Notes under the pieces: generated by a model | Databases searched by the model: none | What the model was told of the DNA's origin: nothing | Seen by the model: only the letters and a program-made list of their open reading frames with translations | Source: Symsagittifera roscoffensis | Lineage: Eukaryota; Xenacoelomorpha; Acoela; Convolutidae | Direction: 5' to 3' | Assembly (NCBI RefSeq): GCF_963678635.1 | Contig: NC_087071.1 | Location: forward strand, 37,406,438-37,470,437 | DNA length: 64,000 nt | Part shown: piece by piece, positions 1-8,451 of the stretch | Layout of the letters: each line of letters opens with the position of its first letter | Numbering within the stretch: the first letter of the stretch is position 1 | Translations under genes and position numbers: made by a program

Positions 1-223
1 GTTTAGGTGTCTTCTTCTTCATAGTAATATCAATCAGTTCTGGCGCTGCACTCATCAAAAGTTCTCTGCCCAGTTTTTTTGCAGCCGGTAGAATAACCCG
101 TCGTGCAAACTGTATAGCAACACGACCAATACCAGCAGCCAAAGCGCCAAATCCACTGCCGCGTTGTCGGTCGAGTCCAGAGAAATGAGGAAGTGAAGCT
201 TGCATTGCATAATATTGTTCCAT
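1..223 (-). CDS. Polinton minor structural protein, Gly/Ala-rich N-terminus (partial)
   Basis: An ATG at 223-221 opens a frame with no stop for 74 codons to the window edge, so the gene continues to the left. Near the N-terminus is DRQRGSGFGALAAGIGRVA, followed by a basic, alanine-rich stretch ending RELLMSAAPELIDI. Arg-Gln-Arg-Gly-Ser-Gly-Phe-Gly followed by an amphipathic Ala/Gly helix is seen in a small Polinton protein usually compared with adenovirus minor core or cement proteins. Such proteins are thought to act inside the capsid. It starts 6 bp after the stop of the upstream structural gene (232-230), so the two are probably co-transcribed. It is the only Polinton gene here without a visible break, but only its first part is in view. 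The family link is by recognition, not by a search. Confidence 0.6.
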   Translation of the reverse strand, partial: MEQYYAMQASLPHFSGLDRQRGSGFGALAAGIGRVAIQFARRVILPAAKKLGRELLMSAAPELIDITMKKKTPK

Positions 224-229
224 TGGTTT

Positions 230-1099
230 TCAATCAAAGCGCTTGAATTTTAGAGTCAACACAACTTTACCAATTCCTGCAAAGGGCACCAGTCTTTTAG
301 TTTCTGTGCGCAACTGTACCGATATTGATTGTACAGATGAAGTGAATAATTTTTTGTAGTCTAACATATTGAAATTTTTTCGATGATTAGGTTCAATGCT
401 GCAGGCACTACCGTTTTTGATGCGTCTATTTGAATAAATGACGCGTAACAATGGGGCCTTTGCATCTCCAACAGTTTGGTGTTGAATAATGTCAATTTAG
501 ACAAAAATTAGACTTGACCCACTTGATTAGTCATTTGGGAAATGTGACTTTTACAGTTCGTTTCCCTCATAAGATGCATCGAAGGAGGGTATCATTGTGT
601 AACCAATGTGATATTCACCGTTCTCATCAAGCTTTGCATTGTAGCCTATTAGACTGGGTGTTTGGGGACTTGGGAATGAGATTCCTTCATTTGCGTTCAG
701 CCAAATAATCATGCTTTTCGTGATTTCTTGAGGACTTGCATCGAAAAGAATTTTGTCTTTGAGTTTTGTTTTCATCTCATTAATCAATTGTTCTATAAAA
801 GTGTACTCTCCTGATTTGATAAAAACATTTGCGCCATAGTAAGGTCTGGAAATTGTATTCCGATTGCCAGCGTTGGATTTACTGGCTACTACTTCGGATG
901 CTCTGAAATACGTAAATTCATCATCAGTAACATTGTTTAATTTCGTTGGGAAAATTATTTCTGAGAGTGCAACTCTCTAATCTCCGTCTAAAGCAATTTC
1001 TTTTTAACAAACGTTTCTAAATTTGGCCAAAGTGTTGTCTGGGAAAAACTCCATTGATGCTGTTGAAATCAAATGTACAGTAAACTCATCACTGCCCAT
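230..1099 (-). pseudogene. Polinton capsid-type structural protein, five in-frame stops
   Basis: One frame runs from ATG 1099-1097 to the TGA at 232-230, 290 codons. It is interrupted by stops at 1004-1006, 977-979, 551-553, 527-529 and 497-499 but has no frameshift. The N-terminus (FTVHLISTASMEFFPDNT, then RVALSEIIFPTKLNNV) and the C-terminus (VGDAKAPLLRV ... RLVPFAGIGKVVLTLKF) are the two recognisable ends of a conserved Polinton protein, probably the minor jelly-roll (penton-like) capsid component. That role is inference. The middle (about 560-800) is less familiar. The start codon overlaps the last 11 bases of the integrase gene, and the next gene starts 6 bp after its stop. The stop at 977-979 lies just before RVALSEII. 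Nonsense changes without indels suggest decay mainly by point mutation. Confidence 0.65.
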
Positions 1100-1815
1100 T
1101 TCCGTTATAATCAGCTTTGTTTCCAACTAAACTAAGTTCTTTTTCATAAAACTTTCCGCTGATTTTCTTCTTTTCCGCATCAATGAGACTGTATGTTGAA
1201 GGGGTTACAGAAGGAATGGCAACTGTTTCAATAACTTCGTCTGTAAAAATCTGCTTGTAAGCTTTTCTAAAAGGCAAGTCAGTTTTCGCTATTCGCACAT
1301 AGTCACCAACATAAAATTTTGGTTTCTGTACCAGATTTGATGAACTGTTAGCAATTAATGAAACTAAAGCAGGTACACGTTTTCTTGTGACCTTGTTCGG
1401 AGCCAATTTTGTTACTCTATTAACGCGTGAGTTAATCGTTTGAACAAAAATTTGTAATTTTTCAATATAACTTTAAGTCTATTCAAACTCCAAGTACTTG
1501 TAGATAACACTTTTCAGCGATCGAATGTTTCTTTTGGCAAACGCTAATTTTTCTTCACTGTGAGTATTGTATTTGATGATTTCTCGTTTAGTGCATATTT
1601 TTTCGAACTCTCCTTTAAACTCGGTGCCTTTGTCAACCCAAACTTTTTCTGGTTGCTTTGTTTTGATCAATTTTTCGAAAGCCTCGGTTGTTTCTTGAGC
1701 ATATTTGGTCTTCAGAGGTTCCACTCGTAAGTAGCGAGAGAGACAATTGACTCAAGTTTTTTTGCGTTTTGCTGTGTATCGTACAAAAAGATTCAGTTTT
1801 AACGATTGTTGGTTT
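1089..1815 (-). pseudogene. INT: Polinton retroviral-type integrase, three in-frame stops
   Basis: The frame ending at TGA 1091-1089 can be followed upstream past stops at 1473-1475, 1479-1481 and 1752-1754 with no frameshift. It carries the catalytic core of an rve-type integrase: SRYLRVEPLKTKYA, then KVWVDKGTEFKGEF, which holds the second catalytic Asp, then a helix with EEKLAFAKRNIRSLK in the place of the third catalytic acidic residue. After that come TINSRVNRVTKLAPNK and a C-terminal SH3/chromo-like segment (KPKFYVGDYVRIAK ... GKFYEKELSLV). The integrase inserts the linear element DNA into the host chromosome. The N-terminal zinc-binding part is not recognisable upstream of about 1,815. 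The last 11 bases overlap the start of the structural gene. Confidence 0.85.
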
Positions 1816-2055
1816 TCCTTGAAATAAAACATATCCGTCATCATCTAAAGTCAATGATTCAACTTTGCACAACTGCTTTAGCACTGTGTTTGCCCTTTCC
1901 AATATTTTAGCTTCCAATAGCTCTTGAACACTTCAGCGGTTTTTCCATTACTTTTTTCATCGTTTTTTTCTATTCCCTTTGAACTTGTTTCCTGCAGAGA
2001 ATTGTATGATTCAAAAATTTTTTCTGCTTCATCATCACCATCATAATAGAAATTA
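1815..2055 (-). pseudogene. Uncharacterised Polinton fragment upstream of integrase
   Basis: Two coding-like stretches in different frames lie here. The first, about 2,055-1,930, is acidic (DGDDEAEKIFESYN, then lysine/serine-rich). The second, about 1,935-1,815, reads VLKQLCKVESLTLDDDGYV followed by LFQGKPTIV. The second resembles a short domain found next to integrase or ATPase genes in other Polintons, but I cannot give it a function. It is broken by a frameshift and by the integrase frame taking over at its end. It could also be the degraded N-terminal part of the integrase gene. Confidence 0.3.
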
Positions 2056-2184
2056 GTAAGTGCAAATAAATTTAATTTTTTGAAGATTTGGTACTACAAT
2101 GCTAGGGGTTAAAGGAAAAGGAGATGTTGGGTTTAATGGTGGTGGATAGTCATGGCTGGTTTTTTGTTCTCGAAATCGCTGTAT

Positions 2185-2521
2185 TTAATTGAATTGAGAT
2201 GATTTGTCATTAGTTAATAAATTATGAAAGATTTGAGATTGTGGTGCAGTTTTTTCATCTGGAGCATATGTTTTTCGAGGAATGAGGATGAATTCTTCAG
2301 CACACCTGCCCAAGGTTCTAGTTTTTTAGGTAAATGTAACTCGAATCTTCGATTGACTTAACCAGTGAAATATTGTTTGCCAAAACTTTTCGTTTTTCTC
2401 GAAACTTTTGTTAGCTGGAACATGTCCCAGAAAAAACATTTACAAAACAATCGCAAAGAAACCTAATAAAATTTGAATCAGCTCCTAACAAAATTGATCT
2501 ACATTGGTGACTATTGAGCAT
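2185..2521 (-). pseudogene. Small conserved Polinton protein, frameshifted
   Basis: From ATG 2521-2519 the frame reads SILLGADSNFIRFLCDCFV, then shifts near the GGACATGTTCC stretch into HVPANKSFEKNEKFW, meets one stop after RVTF, and goes on to RTLGRCAEEFILIPRK and a TAA at 2187-2185. A protein of about 100 residues with this pattern (a Cys-containing helix, an NVxxGxxP-like turn, a basic helix, then a hydrophobic patch) recurs in invertebrate Polintons next to the packaging ATPase. Its role is not known to me. It follows the ATPase gene by about 70 bp. At least one frameshift and one stop make it a pseudogene. Confidence 0.45.
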
Positions 2522-2591
2522 TTGCTTCAATATACACAATTCTTTCTCTTTCAATTTCAAGAGATGTGATGACTGCGTTTGAGGATGGTAA

Positions 2592-3236
2592 TTAGAAAAT
2601 GGCTGGCGATGGTGGAACTATGTTTGACGAATAACGAAGACATTCTGAAGTTTTGGGATCCAAGTCTATCAACAGATGACCGAAATTTTCTTTTGTTGCC
2701 AACTGATACGCATGACAGAGGAAATTTGCATTAATCAATTGTCAACCTAAATAATCATTTTGTTGAATATCTCGAGATAATTTGAACAAAATTAAAAGGG
2801 TTCTATTCAAATCTATTGTACGTGATTGCTTACTTTGCTGAATTAAATTTTGCTTGACATAAAAAACATGAACGATTTTATGTCGCCCTGCTGTAGCTAA
2901 TTTAATAAAAACTTTTTCATTAAACATTTCTTTACAGATATCATCAAAGACAATCATGCAATCCCGTAAGTTATTAACAATTTCAAAGCTGGACAATTTA
3001 AAAAACTCATTATCAATTTTGTTGTGAGAAACAAAGAAATGGTATTTGGGTTGATCGTGAAGATAAAAATAAATTATCTTGTTATACGATGAATAGAATG
3101 TACCTCTGAGAAGCATTTGAAAAATTAAATCAGTTTTGCCAGATCCCGAGGGACCTGAAACGGACAGAAACAGACGACCTCTTGTTGAAATGATCTTATT
3201 CTTATTGTAACTTGGGATTGGGTAACATGTAACCAA
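2592..3236 (-). pseudogene. ATP: Polinton packaging ATPase (FtsK/HerA fold), one internal stop
   Basis: The P-loop ATPase that would pump element DNA into the capsid. The Walker A motif is GPSGSGKTDLI, starting about 28 residues in. Walker B is MIVFDDICKE, and a later conserved block reads ATAGRHKIVHVFYVKQNLI followed by SRTIDLNRT. The frame stops at TGA 2742-2744 after QQNDYLG but continues unchanged for about 50 more codons (NFGHLLIDLDPKTSE is clear) to TAA 2592-2594, giving a family-like length near 210 residues. No ATG lies in frame before the P-loop. The first ATG nearby belongs to the overlapping membrane-protein frame, so the start has been lost or needs a frameshift. The 5' end overlaps the membrane-protein gene by about 35 bp. 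Confidence 0.88.
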
Positions 3237-3492
3237 CTGTACTGGAAACTATTGAAAGCCAAATGGCACTCTCTTCACAACCAAAATTGTAAAAAGACAA
3301 TTTTGAAATAGATAAAGATAGCAAAATGAAAATGAAACAGACTTGTGTGAAAAAGACAACTTCTGCAGACGGAAGAGAAACAGAATTACAAAGTTTCCAA
3401 GATCTGTTTTCGTGAGATAAAGACTGTTTGACACCACCAATGTCTACAAAGTCGCAATCATTGTTCTCGACAGTGGTTTCATCATTTTCCAT
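3202..3492 (-). CDS. Polinton two-helix membrane protein
   Basis: ATG 3492-3490 to stop 3204-3202, 96 codons with no break. The acidic N-terminus (ENDETTVENNDCDF) is followed by two hydrophobic segments. The first is around SAEVVFFTQVCFIFILLSLS. The second, around IWLSIVSSTVGY, ends in MLPNPKLQ. The arrangement of 'aeivFFtQ' helix, short loop with a Trp, then a second helix ending in GYxLPNPK matches a small membrane protein encoded just upstream of the ATPase in other Polintons. Its job is unknown. A role at an internal or inner capsid membrane is only a guess. Its stop lies inside the ATPase coding region. Confidence 0.7.
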   Translation of the reverse strand: MENDETTVENNDCDFVDIGGVKQSLSHENRSWKLCNSVSLPSAEVVFFTQVCFIFILLSLSISKLSFYNFGCEESAIWLSIVSSTVGYMLPNPKLQ

Positions 3493-3524
3493 GTTTACTA
3501 GAAAACTTTTTTTGCTTATTTGTA

Positions 3525-3773
3525 TCAAAGTTGATTGTTACAATTGCATACAAATTGCCTTTTTTTTCTCTCTGACCGATTGCCGTTTGGTTTGTATTTT
3601 ATTTTATATCTTGCTATGGTTTTATCTGTTATATGTATCCGAACGATTTTTTCTACATTTCCGGTTCTGATTTTGTCTAATAACTCTTTTGGTAAACTCT
3701 CACTTGTCAAATTCACAGTTGTTGTGTTTTTTTTTGGCGAAAACATTTTTTTTAAAGTTGAATTTTCAAACAC
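3525..3773 (-). CDS. Hypothetical 82-residue Polinton protein
   Basis: An intact frame from ATG 3773 to stop 3525. It is basic and hydrophilic, with ESLPKELLDKIRTGNVEKIV and HITDKTIARYKIKY, and a Lys/Arg-rich end. I do not recognise it. It fits the spacing of its neighbours (32 bp before the membrane-protein ATG, about 100 bp after the gene upstream), which supports a real gene. The charge suggests nucleic-acid or protein binding, but this is not shown. Confidence 0.45.
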   Translation of the reverse strand: MFENSTLKKMFSPKKNTTTVNLTSESLPKELLDKIRTGNVEKIVRIHITDKTIARYKIKYKPNGNRSERKKRQFVCNCNNQL

Positions 3774-3871
3774 GACATGTTATCAAGATCACACAAGATC
3801 AAACAAAAATGAAAACAATCCAAAATTATCTTCATTATGATTCACAAAACTTGGTATATATATGTGTTTCT

Positions 3872-4244
3872 TCATTTCGATTCAACAGGCAAATCAACTC
3901 CTCGTTCAATGAAGAAAAATTCGAATATTGTTAAATTGTCTTGATCACAATTAGATTTGAATTTATCAACAAAATGGGCAGCAACTCTGCTAGTGGCTTG
4001 AACTTAATGCATTTCCTCAACGTTATCAGTTTTGACTAATTCTTTTAGTTCAGCTGGAAGATGTTGGGCATGCAAATGGATTTGACTTCTCTCTCCCAGC
4101 TGAGGTTGCAGCCCTTCCAGGTTGAGATTGAACAATGGAATTGACTGGCGAAGATCCTGGAGTCTGGACATTGTACAGGTGAAAGTAGTCCAGAACTGTG
4201 AAAAACTTCCGTAAATTATCGATTTTGATATCGTTCAGTGTCAT
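3872..4244 (-). pseudogene. Hypothetical Polinton protein, frameshifted
   Basis: ATG 4244 opens MTLNDIKIDNLRKFFTVLDYF. Near 4,105 the coding character moves to another frame, where HLHAQHLPAELKELVKTDNV and later VAAHFVDKFKSN run to a TGA at 3874-3872, with one in-frame TAA after EEMH. The composition looks like coding sequence on both sides of the shift. No family is recognised. It could be the C-terminal part of the exonuclease-like gene upstream, from which it is separated by about 100 bp. Confidence 0.4.
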
Positions 4245-4347
4245 TTGTTCGAATTTTTGCAGGAGAGGTTTTCATCGACAATCTAATATGCCTGTCCGCG
4301 TAAGAGTAACTTTAATTCTTGGTGTTAAATTGTTTTCAGGACTCTGA

Positions 4348-4905
4348 TTAGTCATCGAATCGTAAACCACCAAATTTGAAGATAAGATTGTTTGCATCAT
4401 TGGACAGTTCATTTTGTAACCAATCGAAAAAAAACTTTGGATTTTCTACGGGTACAATGCTTAATTAATTGATGCGGGGGAAGTAAGTGAGAATGTCGTT
4501 TGCAAATATGTTTTTCTTGACCCAATAACTGTTCAATCTTCGGGCAGCCAATATCTTCCAAATTTGTCACGGGTAATTTCAAGTATTCAGCTAATGAAAC
4601 AGATTTTTGTGTACCTTTAGCAACAAAATGGGAGTTTGGGTTCCTCAAACAAATGCTGTCAAGATTTGATCCATGTATGGGTAGGGGTATTCACCTTCGT
4701 TCCAACTCCAGAAGTTGAGATACCCAATTGTAAGCTTTTTTCTCTTCTTATGATAAATTTTTGAATTGAACTGGTGGCAGAAAATGAATTTTTTCAATTA
4801 TATTAGCAGAGCAAACGGAAAATTCCTTTATGATCAAAGGTTTCTTGCCACATTTAACTCCTTCAATATCTAAAATAATGGGATGATTGAAAAACTAATT
4901 TTTAG
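4348..4905 (-). pseudogene. DxE exonuclease-like Polinton protein, frameshifted
   Basis: The N-terminal part reads HPIILDIEGVKCGKKPLIIKE with an LDIEG (DxE) motif typical of the first catalytic motif of DnaQ/DEDD exonucleases. IHFLPPVQF follows, then a Trp-rich WNEGEYPYPYMDQILTAF block in a shifted frame. The C-terminal part (SHFVAKGTQKSVSLAEYLKL, then TNLEDIGCPKIEQLL, a CxxH pair, and CTRRKS) lies in the first frame again. The last segment shifts at the run of T at about 4,424-4,432 and ends at TAA 4350-4348. Proteins with this order of blocks occur widely in invertebrate genomes as repeat-borne genes. Nuclease activity is inference from the DxE motif. There are at least three disruptions, and no ATG is visible at the 5' end. 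Confidence 0.5.
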
Positions 4906-5120
4906 TTTTCTTTATTTGAGTTAACATGATTTTCACTCAACATTCCAACAAACGACAAAAACTTTAGTTTGAATGCTTTAAGAAATAAATAAAACGCAAT
5001 ACCTGTCACGTGACCCAGGTAACAGTTTTTTATTAGACAAGACAAAACATGTGTGTACCCAGGACCGGTATTATTTTTTTCTTGCAATTAACCTGCTGCC
5101 TCATGCAATATAGCATGTAT

Positions 5121-5345
5121 TCATAAAAATTTGAATTGTTTCAAGTGTTTGTCGAGCGATGAATTGTCTATTCCAATTAAACCACCATATGGTCTGTTGT
5201 TCAAAACAAAATGCAAATTAAAATCAGCATCCAAATACAAACAAGTGGCTAAGAAATACTGAAATCTGACTGATTTATCTGGATATTGTGATTTTAAGTC
5301 TATAAAAATTTCATGGATAAGTTTCAAATCGAAAGTTGAAATCAT
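5121..5345 (-). CDS. Hypothetical 74-residue protein
   Basis: An intact frame from ATG 5345 to stop 5121. It is rich in aromatic residues: IHEIFIDLKSQYPDKSVRF, then FLATCLYLDADFNLHFVL and NRPYGGLIGIDNSSLDKHL. It has no Walker, zinc or membrane signature. It lies about 48 bp downstream of the neighbouring gene on the same strand, so it fits the same transcription unit. It may be one piece of a longer structural protein, because Polinton capsid genes are expected in this arm. I do not recognise it. Confidence 0.4.
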   Translation of the reverse strand: MISTFDLKLIHEIFIDLKSQYPDKSVRFQYFLATCLYLDADFNLHFVLNNRPYGGLIGIDNSSLDKHLKQFKFL

Positions 5346-5392
5346 GTTTACTGAACTCAGTATAACAAAAAAGGAATAATGAAAAGTATCAA

Positions 5393-5887
5393 TTAAAACT
5401 TAACTTTCCCTTCAACAATAAATTTTACAAGTAGAACATCAGTATCTACATCAAGATTTCCATATCAACTTGTCAAAATATCCATTATTTTACAAAAAGC
5501 GGCAGAATGGGTTCCATTAATTAAATTTTCAATTTTTTTTTTCAATGTTTCTGTATTAATCGCATCTGTTTGAATATGTCTGCTTTCTGTGTGTTTGTTT
5601 GAAAGTGAAGTAGAAATTCTTGCGGATTTGTTTGACGTCGATGCCGCAGCAGGCGTAACTGTTTTATCAATTCGTTTCTGTCCCCCAACGGCGGGAGATT
5701 TCTTGCAAACGTTAGATTTGGTTTGTTGTTAGAAGTTTGTTTGTTAGATGATGTTGCAGAAAGCAATAAATTGGGTCAACGTTTTTTGATTGCCAATCTA
5801 ACAAATCGGGATTGGCTGCAACAGGTTGTGCTGAATAAGTGAGAGCTAGTTTGAGCTTGTAAAATAACTCGCCGTTTCCTTTGACAT
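5393..5887 (-). pseudogene. Hypothetical Ser/Thr/Lys-rich Polinton protein with stops
   Basis: One frame runs from ATG 5887 to TAA 5395-5393. The best part is a Ser/Thr/Lys-rich segment (VTPAAASTSNKSARISTSLS) followed by a folded-looking stretch (ENLINGTHSAAFCKIMDILT, then LDVDTDVLLVKFIVEGKV). In-frame stops occur four times in the first 60 codons and once (TGA) after DILTS. Open frames at 5,542-5,766 and 5,712-6,026 overlap this gene in other frames; the first looks like its shadow. The protein could bind DNA or act in assembly, but nothing proves it. Confidence 0.4.
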
Positions 5888-6148
5888 CTTTAGCAGGAGA
5901 AACTAAGTATTTGAAGCAAGTGAAAATACAAAGAACACTGAAACATTTTTGGGAGGGAAAAAATTGGTTTAATTGTTCCTCTGAATTTACTTGAATCAAT
6001 GTATGGTAATGAAATTTTTTTTTCATTCTCGACTGAAAAAGGGCAAAATTCAGATTTTAAGTGGCTTCCAAATACATAATTTTTAAAAATAGATATAAAT
6101 CAGGTAACACAACTTCGAACATAGCTTCTGCCATTTTGTAAAAGAAAA
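5888..6148 (-). other. Unassigned gap between Polinton genes
   Basis: This stretch contains the 5' part of a frame running 6,026-5,712 (HYHTLIQVNSEEQLNQFFPS is its most protein-like part). It overlaps the neighbouring gene in another frame, and I cannot decide whether it is real. No promoter or repeat stands out. Confidence 0.3.
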
Positions 6149-6520
6149 TTAAATCGAGTCGTGCTTGAAATCGTTTGTGTTTGAGGAAAGTTGAGATTTC
6201 TTGGCTCGTTTACAATAAGAATGTGGCTTGTCTTTGTTTTCAACGGTATCAGAATATTCAGTTGTTTGCACTCGGGTTGATTTTCCCGACCTAAGTACTT
6301 TTGAAAATTCTTCAATGCTTAAGGAAAGTCTTTGTACACCATCAAATTGAGCGCTTTCAGTTGATTTTTTGAAAACTTTCAGGAATACATAAGTTCTAGT
6401 TCGGTCAGATGTTTTCAATGTAGCACGCACTAATCTTTTACTGTTTTCCGAAATATCGAAATAGCAATCGCCAAAATTTTTATCTGCATTTGAAGTGGTG
6501 CTTGTTTTGGTTTTATTCAT
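6149..6520 (-). CDS. PC4-like single-strand DNA-binding protein (putative)
   Basis: The preferred start is ATG 6520-6518, with stop 6151-6149, 123 codons. An upstream in-frame ATG at 6601 would add 27 hydrophobic residues with no family match. Residues near the start (GDCYFDISENSKRLVRATLK) are followed by a beta-rich stretch and then VQRLSLSIEEFSKVL. This order of a first strand with a basic RxV, a central hairpin, then 'KGISLS..ew' and an amphipathic helix is that of the PC4/p15 coactivator fold, which binds single-stranded DNA and RNA polymerase II promoters. The C-terminal tail is Lys/Ser-rich. It is the first gene of the minus arm, next to the divergent control region, so an early regulatory or replication role would make sense. 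The assignment is by eye; the central hairpin is the weak part. Confidence 0.4.
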   Translation of the reverse strand: MNKTKTSTTSNADKNFGDCYFDISENSKRLVRATLKTSDRTRTYVFLKVFKKSTESAQFDGVQRLSLSIEEFSKVLRSGKSTRVQTTEYSDTVENKDKPHSYCKRAKKSQLSSNTNDFKHDSI

Positions 6521-6879
6521 TGTAACGAGTAAATTTTCAAAGTAACTTGATTCAAAACTGAATAGAAAGAAATGGTTCCGATTGATTGTATGTGTCTGCA
6601 AAAGAATGGGTTGTATCTATTTTAAGTTATATACACATGTACTTTATATCGCAAAGATATTGGATTGCAATTTGGTTCGAATGGATTAGTATTTGTGTAT
6701 CTACAACTGTTAAGAATTTTATTGGGTGTCAAAGGTCACAATGATTAAACGTTATTTTTGATTCAAGCTATTTGTTTGAATGCAATTTAGATAAACATAG
6801 AAAACCACACAAGGTAACATAAATATTTTATAGGCTCTCCCTTATTAAACTAATCAAAAACTACATAGGAGGTCTTAAA
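6521..6879. promoter_or_regulatory. Start of divergent intergenic region
   Basis: AT-rich sequence between the minus-strand gene arm and the first plus-strand ORF. The minus arm must be transcribed from here or further right. I see no clear TATA box or initiator that can be separated from the general AT background. Confidence 0.25.
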
Positions 6880-7053
6880 ATGTCTAATTTTAGAAGAAAC
6901 AATCCCTATTATAATCTCTCGAGGAGTTTTCACAATCCATTTCAGTTTCTTTTCTTTCCACGTTACGTTTGTCCTTTTCTTCCAACTTTTCTTGAAAAAT
7001 GCCTTGTTATTGTTTGTCGGATATTCCAATCACGCAAGAACTTTTTTTATTAA
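6880..7053 (+). CDS. Short plus-strand ORF, 57 residues (uncertain)
   Basis: ATG 6880 opens MSNFRRNNPYYNLSRSF, then a Phe/Pro-rich run and a hydrophobic, Cys-containing middle, ending in a TAA at 7051-7053. It lies in the divergent region in the same orientation as the polymerase gene. There is no family match. Its length is possible by chance in AT-rich DNA. Confidence 0.2.
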   Translation: MSNFRRNNPYYNLSRSFHNPFQFLFFPRYVCPFLPTFLEKCLVIVCRIFQSRKNFFY

Positions 7054-7217
7054 ACCGTTTACGGTAATTTTGTAGCAATAATTAACGAAGAAAAAATCTT
7101 AAATTCTGATGAGTGGACTTGTACACATCACATTATGGTTCCCAAAATTTTTTTATATTTATCAGTAACCTTTCCTTGAAAAAGTCAAGGAAGACGAAGA
7201 ACTGAATAAAAAAAAAT

Positions 7218-7691
7218 TTGAGTTACCTTACAAATTCTGGCAAATATACGGATACTGACAAGCCACTTGCTCTTCAGGTTGATTCAACTTTATCAAAACC
7301 AGTGAAAATTTTTTTGTATAAATACGATTGTGATGCCACTCCGATTTGTGAAAACCAGTTACAATACTTTGAAGGAATTGAATTTTTTGATCGTTTATGC
7401 GGAATGGAACAGATTGAATTACCATTGATAGTTATTGCGAAAGCTGATCCTTCTCCTACAGTGTCACCATGGCTTGATGAACCAGATTCTTCAACTCCAA
7501 CGCGCACCCCCGAAACGATAGTGAGTAATCACATGGAAAATTTGACTCCTTCTCTATGCCTTGCACCAAAAAAAAAAGAGAAAGCTAACAACACTAGAAA
7601 AAGTTCAGGAGTACTTAGATCTTATTTAACTTTGAAACTGTGGTTGCCTTTGATTGGTTTTAATTTGGTTTTTTTGTGTATAAAGATTTAA
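7218..7691 (+). CDS. Plus-strand ORF of 150+ residues, unknown function
   Basis: A long open frame whose upstream stop is TGA 7203-7205 and which has no early ATG. It may therefore be an exon, or a gene shifted by the A-run at about 7,208-7,216. The alternate frame before it (FELPYKFWQIYGY) also looks protein-like. The body contains VDSTLSKPVKIFLYKYDCDA and FDRLCGMEQIELPLIVIAK, then a Pro/Ser/Thr-rich linker, a Lys-rich patch over a run of A, and a final hydrophobic segment LWLPLIGFNLVFLCI that could be a membrane anchor. No family is recognised. It lies between the two Polinton arms and could be an accessory gene. Confidence 0.35.
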   Translation: MSYLTNSGKYTDTDKPLALQVDSTLSKPVKIFLYKYDCDATPICENQLQYFEGIEFFDRLCGMEQIELPLIVIAKADPSPTVSPWLDEPDSSTPTRTPETIVSNHMENLTPSLCLAPKKKEKANNTRKSSGVLRSYLTLKLWLPLIGFNLVFLCIKI

Positions 7692-8451
7692 ACTTGAAGC
7701 TCAGATTGATGTTTAATAGCTTTTATTTGGTGTCTTCATGTATAAACATATTGTAACTTATTTTCTCTGCCTCTTAATGCTTTACTTATCGTATTGCTAG
7801 GAAAAGGAGAGCATAACAAGTCTTTTTATAACCGAATGATCGACAAGTCTTCAATCAAAATACAAAAAAGAACTTGAATTTTTGAATCTCGGAAACTTGA
7901 GGTCCTATAGTCTTTAGACCTCTGAACAAAATTATTAACTGGTCATGAACAGTATTTTGATATATTGCACGACTATGTACACATCATCCATTGAAGAGAT
8001 ACAGACATTTCTTTTTGGAAAAGCCTCAACCTATGCCAGTTTTCTAACTTTCTGTTACACAGTCCAATTACAGTCTTCCGACCACTCATATCGCTGCTCC
8101 CAGTGGGCTACGCATTTTTAATTAGGGGTCAGAACCTGTATTGCAAAGCTTTGTAGAGATCATAAAGAGATTGTAAAGCTTTGTTTAAAGCCCAAAAAAA
8201 TTTTTATTAGATATTTTTTGGGTTCATCAAAGAAACGGGTTTGTTTTAGTGGGGAAAAAGTGGTTGGTTAAACTTCTTTGAACTTCACATATATCCTAAT
8301 TAAAACAGAAAAAGTGTTGATCGATTTCACAATATTCATAAGGTATCCTATGAAAAAATATACGGTTTTTTTTGCTAATGTCGGTTTTTTAATTACAAAG
8401 CTATTGAAACTTTATAAAAAATTGAATGCAAATCTAGTTTAATTTTATGTG
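7692..8451. other. AT-rich intergenic stretch
   Basis: No supported gene. Small direct repeats around TTGCAAAGCTTTGTAGAGATC and TTGTAAAGCTTTGTTTAAAG occur near 8,139-8,190. Nothing else stands out. Confidence 0.5.

Noticed and set aside
30-237. Two closed minus-strand ORFs at the left edge
   Set aside because: Both are shadows of the Gly/Ala-rich frame starting at 223, which has recognisable protein character.
4902-5087. Minus-strand ORF of 61 codons between Polinton genes
   Set aside because: No coding character, and it ends where the exonuclease-like frame begins. Chance opening.
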